A stretch of DNA of 64,000 nucleotides from NCBI RefSeq assembly GCF_014192095.1, contig NZ_JACHXN010000013.1:1-64000 (forward strand). The letters are read 5' to 3'. The translations under genes and the position numbers were made by a program. Shown here piece by piece: positions 26,143-36,086 of this stretch (its first letter is position 1; the number at the start of each line of letters is the position of its first letter). Below the pieces are notes generated by a model. It did not search any database, was not told the DNA's origin, and was given only the letters and a program-made list of their open reading frames with translations. Origin of the DNA: Phyllobacterium trifolii. GTDB lineage: Bacteria > Pseudomonadota > Alphaproteobacteria > Rhizobiales > Rhizobiaceae.

Positions 26143-26170
26143 AAAAAAGGCCGCTTGAAGCGGCCTTTTT
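26143..26170. terminator. Bidirectional terminator between DUF849 gene and tig
   Basis: AAAAAAGGCCGC-TTGA-GCGGCCTTTTT forms an 8-bp GC stem with A/T tails on both sides, so it serves both convergent genes; it begins 24 bases after the DUF849 stop and 19 before the tig stop. Confidence 0.9.
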
Positions 26171-26188
26171 CAGATCATTGGTTGAGGC

Positions 26189-27613
26189 TTATGCCTCGTC
26201 GTCTGTCTTCTTCTTCGCGGCCTTTTTCGGCGCCGCCTTCTTGGCAGGCTTCTTGGCTTCATCCGACTTGGCGTCAGCCTCGTCATCGGCCATCAGCGCT
26301 TCCTTGGTCACCTTCTTGTCGGTGACGTTGATGTTCGACAAAAGGTGGTCGACTACCTTTTCCTCGAAGATCGGAGCGCGCAGATTGTTGACCGCTTCCG
26401 GAGTCTTGCGGAAGAATTCATAGATCTGCTGTTCCTGACCGGGATACTGGCGAACCTGATCGTAAACGGCACGCTGCAGCTCGTCTTCGGTCACTTCGAT
26501 ACCGGCCTTGTTGCCGATTTCCGAAAGAACGAGACCGAGACGAACGCGGCGTTCAGCCAGCTTGCGGTACTCGTCGCGAGCCTCTTCTTCCGTCGTGTCT
26601 TCGTCTTCGAAGGTCTTGCCGGCTTCCTGCAGGTCGTGGCCGATCTGTGCCCAGATGTTGTTGAACTCGGCATTGACCAGACGTTCTGGCGACTCGAACT
26701 GATATTCGCTGTCGAGCGCGTCAAGTATCTGGCGCTTCACCTTTTGACGAGTGAACTTGCCGTACTGGCTTTCGATCTGCTCGCGGATGACCTGACGCAG
26801 GCGATCGGCGCTCTCGATGCCGAGCTTCTTGGCAGTCTCGTCATTGATTTCGAGTTCGCCCGGCTTGGCAACTTCCTTGACCGTTACGTCGAAGGTTGCA
26901 TCCTTGCCTGCAAGATGGGCTGCCTGGTATTCCGCCGGGAACGTGACCTTGATCTGCTTTTCATCGCCGGCCTTGGTGCCGATCAACTGATCTTCGAAGC
27001 CCGGGATGAACTGGCCGGAACCGAGGACCAGCGTCGCATCGCTATCGGCACCGCCATCAAACGGAACGTCGTCGACCTTGCCGAGGTAATCCATCGTAAT
27101 GCGGTCGCCGCTTTCAGCTTTGCCCTTCTTCGTCTCGAAGGTCTGGGCAGAGCTCGCAACGCGCTTGACCTGCTCTTCGACTTCCTCGTCAGAAACGTCA
27201 ACGACTTCGCGCGTGACGTTGATCTTGGAGGTGTCCTTGATCTCGATGGCAGGCAGAACTTCATAATTCAACGAGAATTCGAAATCGGCCTGACCGCTCA
27301 ATACCTTGTCCGCTTCCTTCTCGTCTTCGGTCATGACGACCTCAGGCTGGGTAGCCGACTTTTCATTGCGCTCGGCAAGGATCGTGCGTGAAGAATCGCT
27401 CAAAATCTCGTTGACGACTTCAGCCATGAATGACTTGCCGTACATCTTGCGCAGGTGCGCCATCGGCACTTTGCCTGGACGGAAACCATTGATGCGCGCT
27501 TTTGCGCTGGCGCCTTGTAGGCGTTCGGAAAGCTTTGCTTCCAGATCCTTGGCCGGAACAACGACCTTGATCTCGCGCTTCAGCCCTTCATTGAGCGTTT
27601 CAGTAACCTGCAT
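26189..27613 (-). CDS. tig: Trigger factor (ribosome-associated chaperone, PPIase)
   Basis: 474 residues. The N-terminal ribosome-binding domain carries the signature GFRPGKVP (residues about 43-50). An FKBP-type prolyl isomerase domain follows ([20 protein letters not shown], about 160-245), then the helical C-terminal chaperone domain. The tail is rich in Lys and Ala ([16 protein letters not shown]), a lysine-rich extension common in Rhizobiales trigger factors. The ATG at 27613 ([10 protein letters not shown]) matches the family start and has GAAGG upstream; the open frame extends 42 codons further without similarity. Confidence 0.95.
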   Translation of the reverse strand: MQVTETLNEGLKREIKVVVPAKDLEAKLSERLQGASAKARINGFRPGKVPMAHLRKMYGKSFMAEVVNEILSDSSRTILAERNEKSATQPEVVMTEDEKEADKVLSGQADFEFSLNYEVLPAIEIKDTSKINVTREVVDVSDEEVEEQVKRVASSAQTFETKKGKAESGDRITMDYLGKVDDVPFDGGADSDATLVLGSGQFIPGFEDQLIGTKAGDEKQIKVTFPAEYQAAHLAGKDATFDVTVKEVAKPGELEINDETAKKLGIESADRLRQVIREQIESQYGKFTRQKVKRQILDALDSEYQFESPERLVNAEFNNIWAQIGHDLQEAGKTFEDEDTTEEEARDEYRKLAERRVRLGLVLSEIGNKAGIEVTEDELQRAVYDQVRQYPGQEQQIYEFFRKTPEAVNNLRAPIFEEKVVDHLLSNINVTDKKVTKEALMADDEADAKSDEAKKPAKKAAPKKAAKKKTDDEA

Positions 27614-28155
27614 GTCCAAACCTTCACTTTTTAACATTCGTCCCGCCGTCACCGGCTCTTTCGCCAAATTGCGGGAGAAAAACTCATGCCGTCGTGGCTT
27701 CTGGTTCAGATGGAGTGAGCCATGCTCTACCATCCGCATTGATTTTATTGGTTTATTTCTAACTCAACTTCGTTTTATAGCTTCGATTGTACCACACAAT
27801 CCGGCACAAAGTTACGGAAGAAACAGTACCCTTACCGACTGGTCGCTCCCTTTACTTGCCTTACGTATAAAAATCAATGGTGGAGCATTGCGGGGGATGA
27901 AATTGCTTGTCACCAGTGAATTGCCACCTGCGATTGCAGGGTGACAACGAAATCGAACTGTGCAAATCTGCCCTCACGGGGTTTTGAAACAGATCGATTA
28001 TGACCACGCCTTGTCCGAAAGTCGTCGTATTCGAAGCTCTGTGAACTGACTTGCAATATTAGATTGATCGTCCGCGGAAACCTGTCTTCGAGCCATTCAA
28101 TCGATTGAGCAGATTGGCATTTTTCCCCGTACCACACACTGGAAGTCTCATTGCC
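27614..28155. other. Divergent promoter region of tig and the RND efflux operon
   Basis: 542 bases with no convincing gene. It is AT-rich next to tig. I did not find an obvious operator palindrome or a regulator gene; RND operons often have a TetR gene next door, but none is here. A weak hairpin built on GCCACCTGC/GCAGGGTG lies at about 27925-27945. Confidence 0.4.
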
Positions 28156-29337
28156 ATGGAGGCCTATCCCTTGTCACGCGCGTTGTTTACAGCCTTAAAA
28201 TTTGGTTTTACCGCCGCTACGTTGTCGGCATCGGCAGCCCTCGCCCAAGAAGCCGCGGCTCCACCTCCTCCCCCGACTGTAACGGTTGCAAAGCCTGTCG
28301 TGCGCGACGTGGTCGATAGCGACGAGTTTATCGGACGATTTGAAGCCGTCGATCAGGTTGCCGTCCGTTCGCGTATCGATGGATATCTCGATACAGTTCA
28401 CTTCACCGATGGCGCATTGGTAAAGAAAGGCGATCCGCTCTTCACGATTGACCAGCGGCCTTATGTCACCGCGCTGGCACAGGCAAAATCATCGCTCGAA
28501 GTTGCCAAGACAACGCTGACCTACGCTGAGGCACAGTACAAGCGGACGGAGTCGCTCACCGGCAGCGGCACGCTGTCAGTATCGACGCTCGATGACCAGC
28601 GGCGGGCTTTCCTGGCGGGCCAAGCCAGTGTGGCTGGCGCTGAGGCAGCGGTAGACGGTGCTCAACTCAATCTTACATATACCCAGATCACTGCCCCGCA
28701 GGATGGCCGCATCGATCGCCGGCTGATTTCAGTGGGCAATCTGGTCAATGCCAACGACACGATCCTGACCACCATCGTCTCGCTTGATCCCATCGATTTC
28801 TACTTCGACGTCGATGAGCGCAACCTGCTCAACTATGCGCGGACGGCGCGCGAACGCGGAAGCAACTTGCAGGAGGGCGGCGGCGGCCTCGACGTCACCG
28901 TCAAACTCACTGACTCCAACGAACCTCCGGTCAAGGGCAAACTCGACTTTGCTGAAAATCGGCTCGATGACGCGACAGGCACAATGCGGGTTCGCGCTCG
29001 CTTCGCCAATCCCAAATTCATTCTGCAGCCGGGGCTTTTCGGCCGCGTCGAAGTGGCCGCTTCGAACACCTATAAGGGGATTTTGGTTCCTGACGAAGCT
29101 GTCGGCTCGGACCAGAATGAACGCGTTGTCTTTGTCGTCGCTGAGGACGGCACTGTCACGAGCAAGCCGGTTCGCCCAGGTCCCAAGCTTTATGGCTACC
29201 GCGTCATTCGCGAGGGGCTGACAGGTGATGAGACAATCGTCATCAATGGGTTGATGCGCGTTCGCCCCGGCGGCAAGGTTAAACCCGAACTCGTCCAGCT
29301 TCCGCCAGAGGCGAAGACGGCGGAGGCCAGTCAATGA
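28156..29337 (+). CDS. RND efflux periplasmic adaptor (AcrA/MexA family)
   Basis: 393 residues. A Sec signal peptide ending ASAALAQE, a Pro-rich linker, then the lipoyl half-motif around VRSRIDGYLDTVHFTDGALV, a coiled-coil hairpin (about 100-170), the second lipoyl half LTYTQITAPQDGRI, and beta-barrel and membrane-proximal domains. It links the inner-membrane pump to an outer-membrane channel. The start at 28156 (MEAYPLSRALF) gives the signal peptide; an upstream ATG in frame adds 17 residues. The stop overlaps the pump gene start by four bases. Brucella BepD/BepF and P. putida TtgA are of this class; substrate range is unknown. Confidence 0.88.
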   Translation: MEAYPLSRALFTALKFGFTAATLSASAALAQEAAAPPPPPTVTVAKPVVRDVVDSDEFIGRFEAVDQVAVRSRIDGYLDTVHFTDGALVKKGDPLFTIDQRPYVTALAQAKSSLEVAKTTLTYAEAQYKRTESLTGSGTLSVSTLDDQRRAFLAGQASVAGAEAAVDGAQLNLTYTQITAPQDGRIDRRLISVGNLVNANDTILTTIVSLDPIDFYFDVDERNLLNYARTARERGSNLQEGGGGLDVTVKLTDSNEPPVKGKLDFAENRLDDATGTMRVRARFANPKFILQPGLFGRVEVAASNTYKGILVPDEAVGSDQNERVVFVVAEDGTVTSKPVRPGPKLYGYRVIREGLTGDETIVINGLMRVRPGGKVKPELVQLPPEAKTAEASQ

Positions 29338-32300
29338 GATTTGCGCATTTCTTCATCGATCGGCCGATCTTTGCATCTGTCCTTTCGATCGTGCTGCTGC
29401 TTGTCGGCAGCATTGCCTATACTCAGCTCCCCGTCGCCCAATATCCAGAAATCGCTCCGCCGACCATCGTGGTGCGAACGTCCTATCCGGGCGCCGATGC
29501 GGAAACCATCGCGAATACGGTGGCGACGCCGATCGAGCAGCAGATCAACGGCGTCGAGGACATGCTTTACATGTCATCCTATTCGACAGCCGACGGCTCG
29601 ATGTCGCTGACCATCACCTTCAAACTCGGTACCGATCTCGACAAGGCACAGGTCCTTGTGCAGAACCGTGTCGCGATCGCTGTGCCGCAGCTGCCGGAAG
29701 ACGTCCAGCGCAACGGCATAACCACGACGAAAAGCTCGCCTGACCTGATGATGGTCGTGCACGTGCTTTCGCCGGATAACCGCTATGATCAGCTCTACGC
29801 GTCGAACTATGCCAATACCCGCATCCGCGACGTACTGCTACGGCTCGACGGCGTCGGCGATATCACCATTTTCGGTGAGCGCCAATATTCGATGCGCGTC
29901 TGGCTCGATCCGCAGAAGCTGGCCGCCTATAGCATGACATCGGGCGATGTGGTGCAGGCCTTGCGTGACCAGAACGTACAGGTCAATGGCGGTGAAATCG
30001 GTGGCCCGCCAACGTCCGGTACGAACGCCTTTCAGTATACTGTCACGATGCAGGGCCGGTTCGAAGATGCAAGACAATTTCGCTATGTAATCGTCAAGAC
30101 CGGCGCAGACGGCCGCTTGGTCCAGTTACAGGATGTTGCCCGCATCGAACTTGGTGCGAAAGACTATGTGACCAACAGCTATCTCGATGGCAGTCCCGCC
30201 GTTGCGCTCGGTATTTTCAGCCGGCCCGGCACCAATGCGCTTGCAGCTGCGGCGACCATCAAATCCACAATGCAGGAGCTTGCCAAGGATTTCCCTCCAG
30301 GGCTCAAATACGACATCGTCTATGATCCGACGGAATTCATCGCCGAGTCGATCAATGATGTTTACACGACGATATTCGAAGCAGTGATTCTCGTTGCGCT
30401 TGTCGTGCTCGTCTTCCTGCAATCGTGGCGTACCGCAATCATTCCTATCGTTGCCATCCCGGTCTCGTTGATTGGCACGTTCGCCATTCTTTTGGCATTC
30501 GGCTTTTCGCTGAATATGCTGACCTTGTTCGGTCTCGTCCTCGCCATCGGTATCGTCGTCGATGATGCGATTGTCGTCGTCGAAAACGTGGAACGAAACC
30601 TGGCATCTGGCATGACGCCAAAGCAGGCGTCGCATACCACCATGGATGAAGTGGGCACCGCTGTTATCGCCATCTCACTGGTGCTGATCGCGGTGTTCGT
30701 ACCAACGGCTTTCATTCCCGGCATTTCCGGCCAGTTCTACCTGCAATTTGCCGTGACGATTTCTGCGGCGACAGCGATTTCGGCTCTCAACTCGCTCACG
30801 CTTTCGCCCGCCCTGGCAGCAATTGTCCTGCGTCCACACGATCACGCGGTTTCCAACAATCCGCTCGCGCGCTTCGGGCGAAGTCTCGCCAACGGCTTCA
30901 ACAGAGGCTTCGATAGAATGGCATCGGGCTATTCCTGGATCGTAAGGCACCTTGTGGGATCGACGATCGGCCTCCTCGCCTCACTTCTCGTGTTCGTCGG
31001 ACTGCTTGGAGCCACATGGTACATGTCGAATCTGGTACCGCGCGGCTTTATTCCCCAGATGGATCAGGGCTATGCCATCGTCGTTATCCAGCTACCGGAC
31101 GGCGCTTCCCTCGCCCGCACCGACGCGGTGGTCCAAGAGGCCTCGAAGATCATCCGTGGCATCCCCGGCGTCAGGAACTCGGTCGCCTTCGCCGGCTTCA
31201 GTGGCGCGACCTTCACCAATGCTTCGAATGCCGGCGTTGTTTTCGCGCCGTTCCAGCCGTTTGACGAGCGGATCAAGAATGGGCAGTCGGCGACTTCGAT
31301 CATTGGCCAGATCTATGGAAGTCTGCAGAGCATTCAGGAAGCCTTCATCATCGCGGTGCCGCCGCCATCCATTCGCGGTGTCGGCAACGCCGGTGGTTTC
31401 AAGATGCAGCTCCTCGATCGCGACAGTTCCGACATGCGCCGCGTTCTGGGCCTGGCACAACAGATGATGGGAGAAGCCAACCAGACACCTGGCCTTACCG
31501 GCGTCTATACGACGTTCTCCGCCTCAAGCCCGCAATACTTCCTTGAGATCGATCGCGACAAGGCTCGGGCATTGAACGTGCCCATTCCGAACATCTTTGA
31601 GGCGCTATCGATCAATCTCGGCACGTCTTATGTGAACGATTTCAACGCTTACGGCCGTGTTTATCAAGTGCGCGCGCAGGCCGATCAACAATTCCGCGTG
31701 GATCGCGCGGACATTCTCGCGCTGAAGGTTCGCTCGGCGACTGGCGCGCTGGTCCCGCTGGGTACACTTGTCGAAATCAGGGATACAACCGGTCCATCGC
31801 TCGTGCAGCGGTATAATATGTACGTGTCGGTACCTCTCCAAGGCAATTCTGCCCCCGGAGTTTCTACCGGTACAGGGCTCGACAAGATGGAAGAGCTTGC
31901 GGCGAAAACCTTGCCGCCCGGCACAACCTTCAACTGGACCGAGCTTGCATTGCAGGAGAGAAGCACCGGGAATACGGCGATACTGATTTTTGGTCTTTCC
32001 GTTGTCTTCGTCTTTCTTGCGCTGGCTGCCCAATATGAAAGTTGGGTCCTGCCGCTGGCGATCATCCTGATCGTTCCATTGGCCGTGCTGGCAGCACTCA
32101 TCGGCGTGCATCTGCGAGGTATGGACAACAATATCCTGACGCAGATCGGGCTTGTCGTCCTGATTGGTCTGGCGGCGAAGAACGCGATTCTCATCGTCGA
32201 ATTCGCCCGACAACACCAGGAGGAAGGTGCCACGCCGGTCGAAGCGGCCATCGAGGCCAGCCGTCTGCGCCTGCGTCCGATCCTGATGACCGCCTTCGCC

Positions 32301-32501
32301 TTCATCTTCGGCGTTGTCCCGCTGATGATCGCACAGGGACCAGGTGCCGAAATGCGCCAGTCGCTCGGTACGGCGGTGTTTTCGGGCATGCTCGGTGTTA
32401 CGTTCTTCGGCCTGTTCTTGACACCGGTGTTCTACGTCGCACTCCGGTCTTTCGGTCGCAAACGTAAAATGGCAGTGGAAGAAGCCCCCGCCGCCCAGTA
32501 G
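29334..32501 (+). CDS. RND multidrug efflux pump, HAE1 type (AcrB/MexB/BepE-like)
   Basis: 1055 residues, full length, starting MRFAHFFIDRPIFA. Twelve transmembrane helices and two large periplasmic loops are evident. The TM4 proton-relay aspartates are in GIVVDDAIVVVENVER, and TM10 has GLAAKNAILIVEFA with the conserved Lys. The pore-domain start (PVAQYPEIAPPTI) is typical of HAE1 pumps. It exports hydrophobic drugs or bile-like compounds using the proton gradient. Translationally coupled to the adaptor gene. No outer-membrane factor gene (TolC/OprM) is in the operon; Brucella and rhizobia often share one encoded elsewhere. Confidence 0.93.
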   Translation: MRFAHFFIDRPIFASVLSIVLLLVGSIAYTQLPVAQYPEIAPPTIVVRTSYPGADAETIANTVATPIEQQINGVEDMLYMSSYSTADGSMSLTITFKLGTDLDKAQVLVQNRVAIAVPQLPEDVQRNGITTTKSSPDLMMVVHVLSPDNRYDQLYASNYANTRIRDVLLRLDGVGDITIFGERQYSMRVWLDPQKLAAYSMTSGDVVQALRDQNVQVNGGEIGGPPTSGTNAFQYTVTMQGRFEDARQFRYVIVKTGADGRLVQLQDVARIELGAKDYVTNSYLDGSPAVALGIFSRPGTNALAAAATIKSTMQELAKDFPPGLKYDIVYDPTEFIAESINDVYTTIFEAVILVALVVLVFLQSWRTAIIPIVAIPVSLIGTFAILLAFGFSLNMLTLFGLVLAIGIVVDDAIVVVENVERNLASGMTPKQASHTTMDEVGTAVIAISLVLIAVFVPTAFIPGISGQFYLQFAVTISAATAISALNSLTLSPALAAIVLRPHDHAVSNNPLARFGRSLANGFNRGFDRMASGYSWIVRHLVGSTIGLLASLLVFVGLLGATWYMSNLVPRGFIPQMDQGYAIVVIQLPDGASLARTDAVVQEASKIIRGIPGVRNSVAFAGFSGATFTNASNAGVVFAPFQPFDERIKNGQSATSIIGQIYGSLQSIQEAFIIAVPPPSIRGVGNAGGFKMQLLDRDSSDMRRVLGLAQQMMGEANQTPGLTGVYTTFSASSPQYFLEIDRDKARALNVPIPNIFEALSINLGTSYVNDFNAYGRVYQVRAQADQQFRVDRADILALKVRSATGALVPLGTLVEIRDTTGPSLVQRYNMYVSVPLQGNSAPGVSTGTGLDKMEELAAKTLPPGTTFNWTELALQERSTGNTAILIFGLSVVFVFLALAAQYESWVLPLAIILIVPLAVLAALIGVHLRGMDNNILTQIGLVVLIGLAAKNAILIVEFARQHQEEGATPVEAAIEASRLRLRPILMTAFAFIFGVVPLMIAQGPGAEMRQSLGTAVFSGMLGVTFFGLFLTPVFYVALRSFGRKRKMAVEEAPAAQ

Positions 32502-32508
32502 CAAAAAA

Positions 32509-32535
32509 GGCGCGAGGCCTTTCGAGCCTCGCGCC
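32509..32535. terminator. Hairpin after the RND pump gene
   Basis: GGCGCGAGGC and GCCTCGCGCC form a 10-bp GC-rich stem with a CTTTCG-like loop eight bases after the pump stop. The plus-strand side lacks a T run; the T run is on the minus strand, so termination in the plus direction may be partial. Confidence 0.6.
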
Positions 32536-32678
32536 GCAAACAGCTGTTCCCCGCTTAGTTACTGTTACGTACTTTCTTCGAAATTCGTGAACATGCATGC
32601 TGCGCTTGCGCGGACAGCATTGGCCGCGTGGGATGAATGGTCGACCGCGGCCATGAAGCACTGAAGGGAACGGAACAA

Positions 32679-33101
32679 ATGGCCGACGCAATACACCCGG
32701 CAGCGATCGAACATCTGCCGGTTTTTATCACCGCCCCCGGTCAAACCGACTGGCTGTTTAACGGGGTCGTCGTGTTCCTGTTGGCAATGATCCTCATCGT
32801 CGGCAATTTCTATTTCCGGCTGCATGCCCTACCGGAGCAAATGGCGCATCGGGGGAAAAAGGTGCAAATGGAGATTGTGGCCGTCCTGGCGCTCATTTCC
32901 CTGTTTACCCACAACCATATCTTCTGGATCGCCGGCCTGTTGCTGGCATTGATTGATTTTCCGGATTTCTCCTCGCCTATGGTTTCAATTGCGCAGTCGC
33001 TCGAGAAACTCTCCGGGCGCGCTAGAACCGGCGAGGATGAGGCAATAGTCTCCCCGCCTGAACCGGAGCCAAAATCTGACACCTCAGGTGGGGGTATCTG
33101 A
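32679..33101 (+). CDS. Small inner-membrane protein (DUF3302/YiaW-like)
   Basis: 140 residues. Two transmembrane helices, at about 26-46 (FNGVVVFLLAMILIVGNFYF) and 64-88 (VQMEIVAVLALISLFTHNHIFWIAG), flank a short loop; the C-terminus is acidic and Pro-rich (VSPPEPEPKSD). The ATG at 32679 follows GAAGGGAACGG. It is three bases upstream of an HlyD-type gene, the same arrangement as E. coli yiaW-yiaV, where a DUF3302 protein partners an HlyD-like protein. The family assignment rests more on context and topology than on a motif. Confidence 0.6.
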   Translation: MADAIHPAAIEHLPVFITAPGQTDWLFNGVVVFLLAMILIVGNFYFRLHALPEQMAHRGKKVQMEIVAVLALISLFTHNHIFWIAGLLLALIDFPDFSSPMVSIAQSLEKLSGRARTGEDEAIVSPPEPEPKSDTSGGGI

Positions 33102-33104
33102 GTC

Positions 33105-34334
33105 ATGTTTGAGCTACTTCTCTGTTCAATGCTGACAGTCTTTCCGGACTACCTTTACCGCCGTTATGGCCAGGGAAGGCGTCTCGGCCGGGAGATCACT
33201 CTCTATACGGTGTGGTATGAGCTGCGCTGGGGCATAACTGCGTGCCTTTTACTTACTGTTGCGTTGATTACAGTCATTTTTTATTTTCATCCTTCGACGA
33301 CGAGCGTCACCGCAGTATTCCGGACAGTTACCATTCTCCCCGAAACGACGGGCCGTGTCGCCGAAGTGTTTGTCGGGATCAATACAAAGGTCGAAGCTGG
33401 TGCGCCGCTATTCCGGCTCGACAGTTCCGAACAGGAAGCCGCTCACGAAACGGCACAGCGCCAAATCGATGAGGCCATTGCCCAGACCGCGGTGGCGCAA
33501 ACGGAACTGGCGGGTGCGGATGGGCTCATTCAGCAGGCGCAGGGTTCATACCAGCAGGCTCTGGATGAACTCGCAACCAGGCAAGAGCTTTTACGGCGCA
33601 GGGCGGACGTTTCGGTTCGGGAGGTGGAGCGATTGCAAATCACCGCCGACACCCGAAAGGGAGCGCTCGACGCCGCTATCGCCAACAAGCGGACAATAGA
33701 GACAAAACTTTCAACGCTGTTGCCCGCCCAGAAGGCGAGTGCAGAAGCGGCCCTTAAGCAGGCACAGGTCGAACTGGATAAAACCGTGGTTCGGGCCGGT
33801 GTGGCCGGAACGGTCCAACAGTTTACATTGCGGCCCGGCGACATTGTAAACACGATGATTCGCCCCGCCGGGATCCTCGTTCCCCAAGAGGCTGGACGCG
33901 TGGCGCTGATTGCCGGTTTTGGTCAGATCGAGGCGCAGGTGATGAAAAAAGGCATGATTGCCGAAGCAACATGTATCGGGAAGCCCTTTACGATCATCCC
34001 AATGGTGGTGACCGACGTTCAGGATGTGATTGCGGCGGGACAGCTTCGGCCGACGGACCAGCTGATCGATGTTCAGCAACTTGCGCGGCCGGGCACGCTC
34101 ACGGTCTTCCTGGAGGCACTTTATCCGGGGCAACTGGCGGGAATTCCGCCAGGCAGCAGCTGTATCGCAAACGCGTACACCAACAACCACGACGCGCTTG
34201 CAGCGAAGGATATTGGCACGGGGAGATGGATGTTCCTCCACATGGTCGACACAGTCGCGATCGTGCATGCCATGATCCTTCGAATGCAGGCTCTGATGCT
34301 GCCCGTCCAGACCTTGGTGTTGGGTGGCCACTAG
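33105..34334 (+). CDS. HlyD family membrane fusion protein (YiaV-like)
   Basis: 409 residues. A transmembrane helix at about 44-65 (GITACLLLTVALITVIFYF) follows a cytoplasmic start; then come the lipoyl half RVAEVFVGINTKVEAGAPLF, a long Gln/Ala-rich coiled-coil hairpin (about 110-230) and a second lipoyl half VVRAGVAGTVQQFTLRPG. Unlike RND adaptors it is anchored by an uncleaved helix. The C-terminus carries a further hydrophobic stretch (VDTVAIVHAMILRMQALMLPV). Its start is three bases after the DUF3302-like gene. No ABC or MFS pump is next to it, so the exported substrate and partners are unknown. Confidence 0.75.
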   Translation: MFELLLCSMLTVFPDYLYRRYGQGRRLGREITLYTVWYELRWGITACLLLTVALITVIFYFHPSTTSVTAVFRTVTILPETTGRVAEVFVGINTKVEAGAPLFRLDSSEQEAAHETAQRQIDEAIAQTAVAQTELAGADGLIQQAQGSYQQALDELATRQELLRRRADVSVREVERLQITADTRKGALDAAIANKRTIETKLSTLLPAQKASAEAALKQAQVELDKTVVRAGVAGTVQQFTLRPGDIVNTMIRPAGILVPQEAGRVALIAGFGQIEAQVMKKGMIAEATCIGKPFTIIPMVVTDVQDVIAAGQLRPTDQLIDVQQLARPGTLTVFLEALYPGQLAGIPPGSSCIANAYTNNHDALAAKDIGTGRWMFLHMVDTVAIVHAMILRMQALMLPVQTLVLGGH

Positions 34335-34449
34335 ACCAATTTTTTCTCAATGAATGTCGGGGTCGGAGGCCTCGACACGTCCTTTGCCGGATAACAAGGC
34401 GAGAATGAAGCCCGGTATCGGCCAGCAACTGTCACAAAAGCCTAGCGTG

Positions 34450-34734
34450 CTATTGCTTATAGCCCTTTGCCTGCATGCATGCATTGACAAGATTGGCCTG
34501 TTCCTTAGCCCTCGCAGAACTGTCAGTGGCTAGGGCGGCGGTTGAACCGGCAGCCTGATATTTGCATTCCGCCATATCCTTGTTCGCGGGTGTGACAGGT
34601 TCTTCGCTATGGACCCACTTCTTCTCGGAAGAAGCGCATGCCGCGAGCACCATCATTGGAATGACAAACAGTAAAATCCGGCTCTTGGAGAGATTTTTGG
34701 AAGTATTGGATGAATCTGAAACCGCGTTGGACAT
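34450..34734 (-). CDS. Small lipoprotein, unknown function
   Basis: 94 residues. A Ser/Asn-rich start of about 18 residues precedes a hydrophobic core (RILLFVIPMMVLAAC) with lipobox LAAC at about Cys33, so the true start may be a later codon. The mature part has two more cysteines (ECKYQ and NACMQAKGYK), a pattern seen in small rhizobial lipoproteins with a C-terminal 'CM..KGY' motif. It is convergent with the HlyD-type gene. No function known. Confidence 0.65.
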   Translation of the reverse strand: MSNAVSDSSNTSKNLSKSRILLFVIPMMVLAACASSEKKWVHSEEPVTPANKDMAECKYQAAGSTAALATDSSARAKEQANLVNACMQAKGYKQ

Positions 34735-34989
34735 CGTGAGAATCCTCTATTTAATTTGCCTAGTGACCAAAGTCAGGCATAAATCTGTTCTGAATGCTCC
34801 CCATGAAAAGCAAGACTGTACCAAGGCGGCAAACTACATTGCATTTGGTGCCTGACACAACCCCGGTTGCGATATTTGACGGGAGAAGCCCGATCGCATC
34901 AAGGAAACTGATCCCAGGTGAACCATGCCCACTAACATCCGTACCCGACCGTGCCCGCCGCCCCACTAAGTGAAGCGGTTTCGGACGCC

Positions 34990-35319
34990 TTACAGAAAAT
35001 CGTCCCGTCTCGGCGTGAACGTGTCAATTAGCAAACCGTCCTGAAGCGCAACGACGCCGTGAACGAGATTAGGGGCGACGATGAAGCTGCTGCCGGTGGG
35101 CAGCGTCGTGGTCACGCCATCGACGGTCACCTCGAAGGCACCCTTCGCCACATAACTCACCTGGGTATGCGGATGGGAATGGAGCGCGCCGATCGCGCCT
35201 TTGTCGAAGCTGAAGGCGACGAGCATAATTTCCGGGCGATGCGAAAGAACGGCGCGGCGATTGCCGGGCGAGGTTTCCGTCCAGGCCAAGCCGTCAGGCA
35301 ATGTGTGATAGTTAGACAT
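34990..35319 (-). CDS. kdgF: Cupin protein KdgF-like (uronate ring opening)
   Basis: 109 residues, single cupin. The metal motif is ALHSHPHTQVSYVAKGAFEV (three His plus Gln) with the second motif NLVHGV, as in KdgF. KdgF converts pectin- or alginate-derived 4,5-unsaturated uronate monomers to linear ketonised sugars, the step before KduI. The ATG at 35319 has GGGAG eight bases before it, overlapping the end of kduD by 13 bases; the frame extends nine codons into kduD. It is the last gene of the operon. Confidence 0.82.
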   Translation of the reverse strand: MSNYHTLPDGLAWTETSPGNRRAVLSHRPEIMLVAFSFDKGAIGALHSHPHTQVSYVAKGAFEVTVDGVTTTLPTGSSFIVAPNLVHGVVALQDGLLIDTFTPRRDDFL

Positions 35320-35330
35320 CTGTACTCCCA

Positions 35331-36086
35331 TTATCGCGCCAGCCATCCGCCGTCGACGGGAAGGACCGTGCCGTGCACATAGTCCGACGCGGGGGATGCA
35401 AGGAAGACGGCCGCTCCAGCCATATCATCCGCTCGCGCCCAGCGTCCGGCCGGAATGCGTTTCAGGATATCGGCATTGCGTTCGGCATCCGCCCGCAGCG
35501 CCGCGGTGTTGTTGGTCTCGACATAGCCGGGGGCAATGGCGTTGACGTTGATACCATGGGCTGCCCACTCGTTTGCCATCAGCCGCGTCAGGCCTGCAAG
35601 GCCGCTCTTTGCCGCGGTGTAGGATGCAACACGAATCCCGCCCTGGAACGACAGGAGCGAGGCGATGTTGATGATCTTGGCAGGCCTCTTCTCCGCCATC
35701 GCCATCCTGGCGAAAGACTGGCAGAGAAAGAACGCCGATTTCAGATTGGTGTCCATGACGGCATCCCAGTCCTCCTCGGTGAAATCGATCGTATCGGCCC
35801 GGCGGATGATCCCGGCATTATTGACAAGAATATCGGGGCGATTGCGAATGGCTGCTGCTCGCTCGACGACAGCGCGCACCTCGTCCATCCTGGAGAGATC
35901 GGCCAGAAGAGGATGAAACGACTGGCCGCCTGCTGTCACGAGGGCTGCGGTTTCTTCCATCGGCGAACGCCCGACGCCAATGATGTCAGCACCGGCACTT
36001 GCGAGACCGACGGCAATCGCCTGGCCGATGCCCGTATTGGCGCCGGTGACGATGGCGCATCTGCCGTAAAGATCGAACGGATTCAT
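35331..36086 (-). CDS. kduD: 2-dehydro-3-deoxy-D-gluconate 5-dehydrogenase
   Basis: 251 residues, classical short-chain dehydrogenase: TGANTGIGQAIA cofactor motif (about 14-25), NNAG (about 86-89), and the catalytic Ser-Tyr-Lys in IASLLSFQGG and YTAAKSG. Its closest known relative by pattern is KduD, which reduces 5-keto-4-deoxyuronate-derived diketo sugar (DKII) to 2-keto-3-deoxygluconate with NADH. The start overlaps the kduI stop by four bases. Together with kduI and kdgF it forms the core of unsaturated uronate catabolism. KDG kinase and aldolase genes are absent from the window. Confidence 0.9.
   Translation of the reverse strand: MNPFDLYGRCAIVTGANTGIGQAIAVGLASAGADIIGVGRSPMEETAALVTAGGQSFHPLLADLSRMDEVRAVVERAAAIRNRPDILVNNAGIIRRADTIDFTEEDWDAVMDTNLKSAFFLCQSFARMAMAEKRPAKIINIASLLSFQGGIRVASYTAAKSGLAGLTRLMANEWAAHGINVNAIAPGYVETNNTAALRADAERNADILKRIPAGRWARADDMAGAAVFLASPASDYVHGTVLPVDGGWLAR

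Noticed and set aside
26345..27391. A 348-codon plus-strand frame inside tig
   Set aside because: Exact antisense of the trigger factor gene; no independent support.
32679..34334. Reading the HlyD-type gene as part of the RND pump operon
   Set aside because: A hairpin and 177 bases separate them, the adaptor is of another class, and a small membrane gene is its close partner.
34760..34966. A 68-codon minus-strand frame between the lipoprotein and kdgF
   Set aside because: No ribosome binding site or domain; the composition is not like the neighbours.
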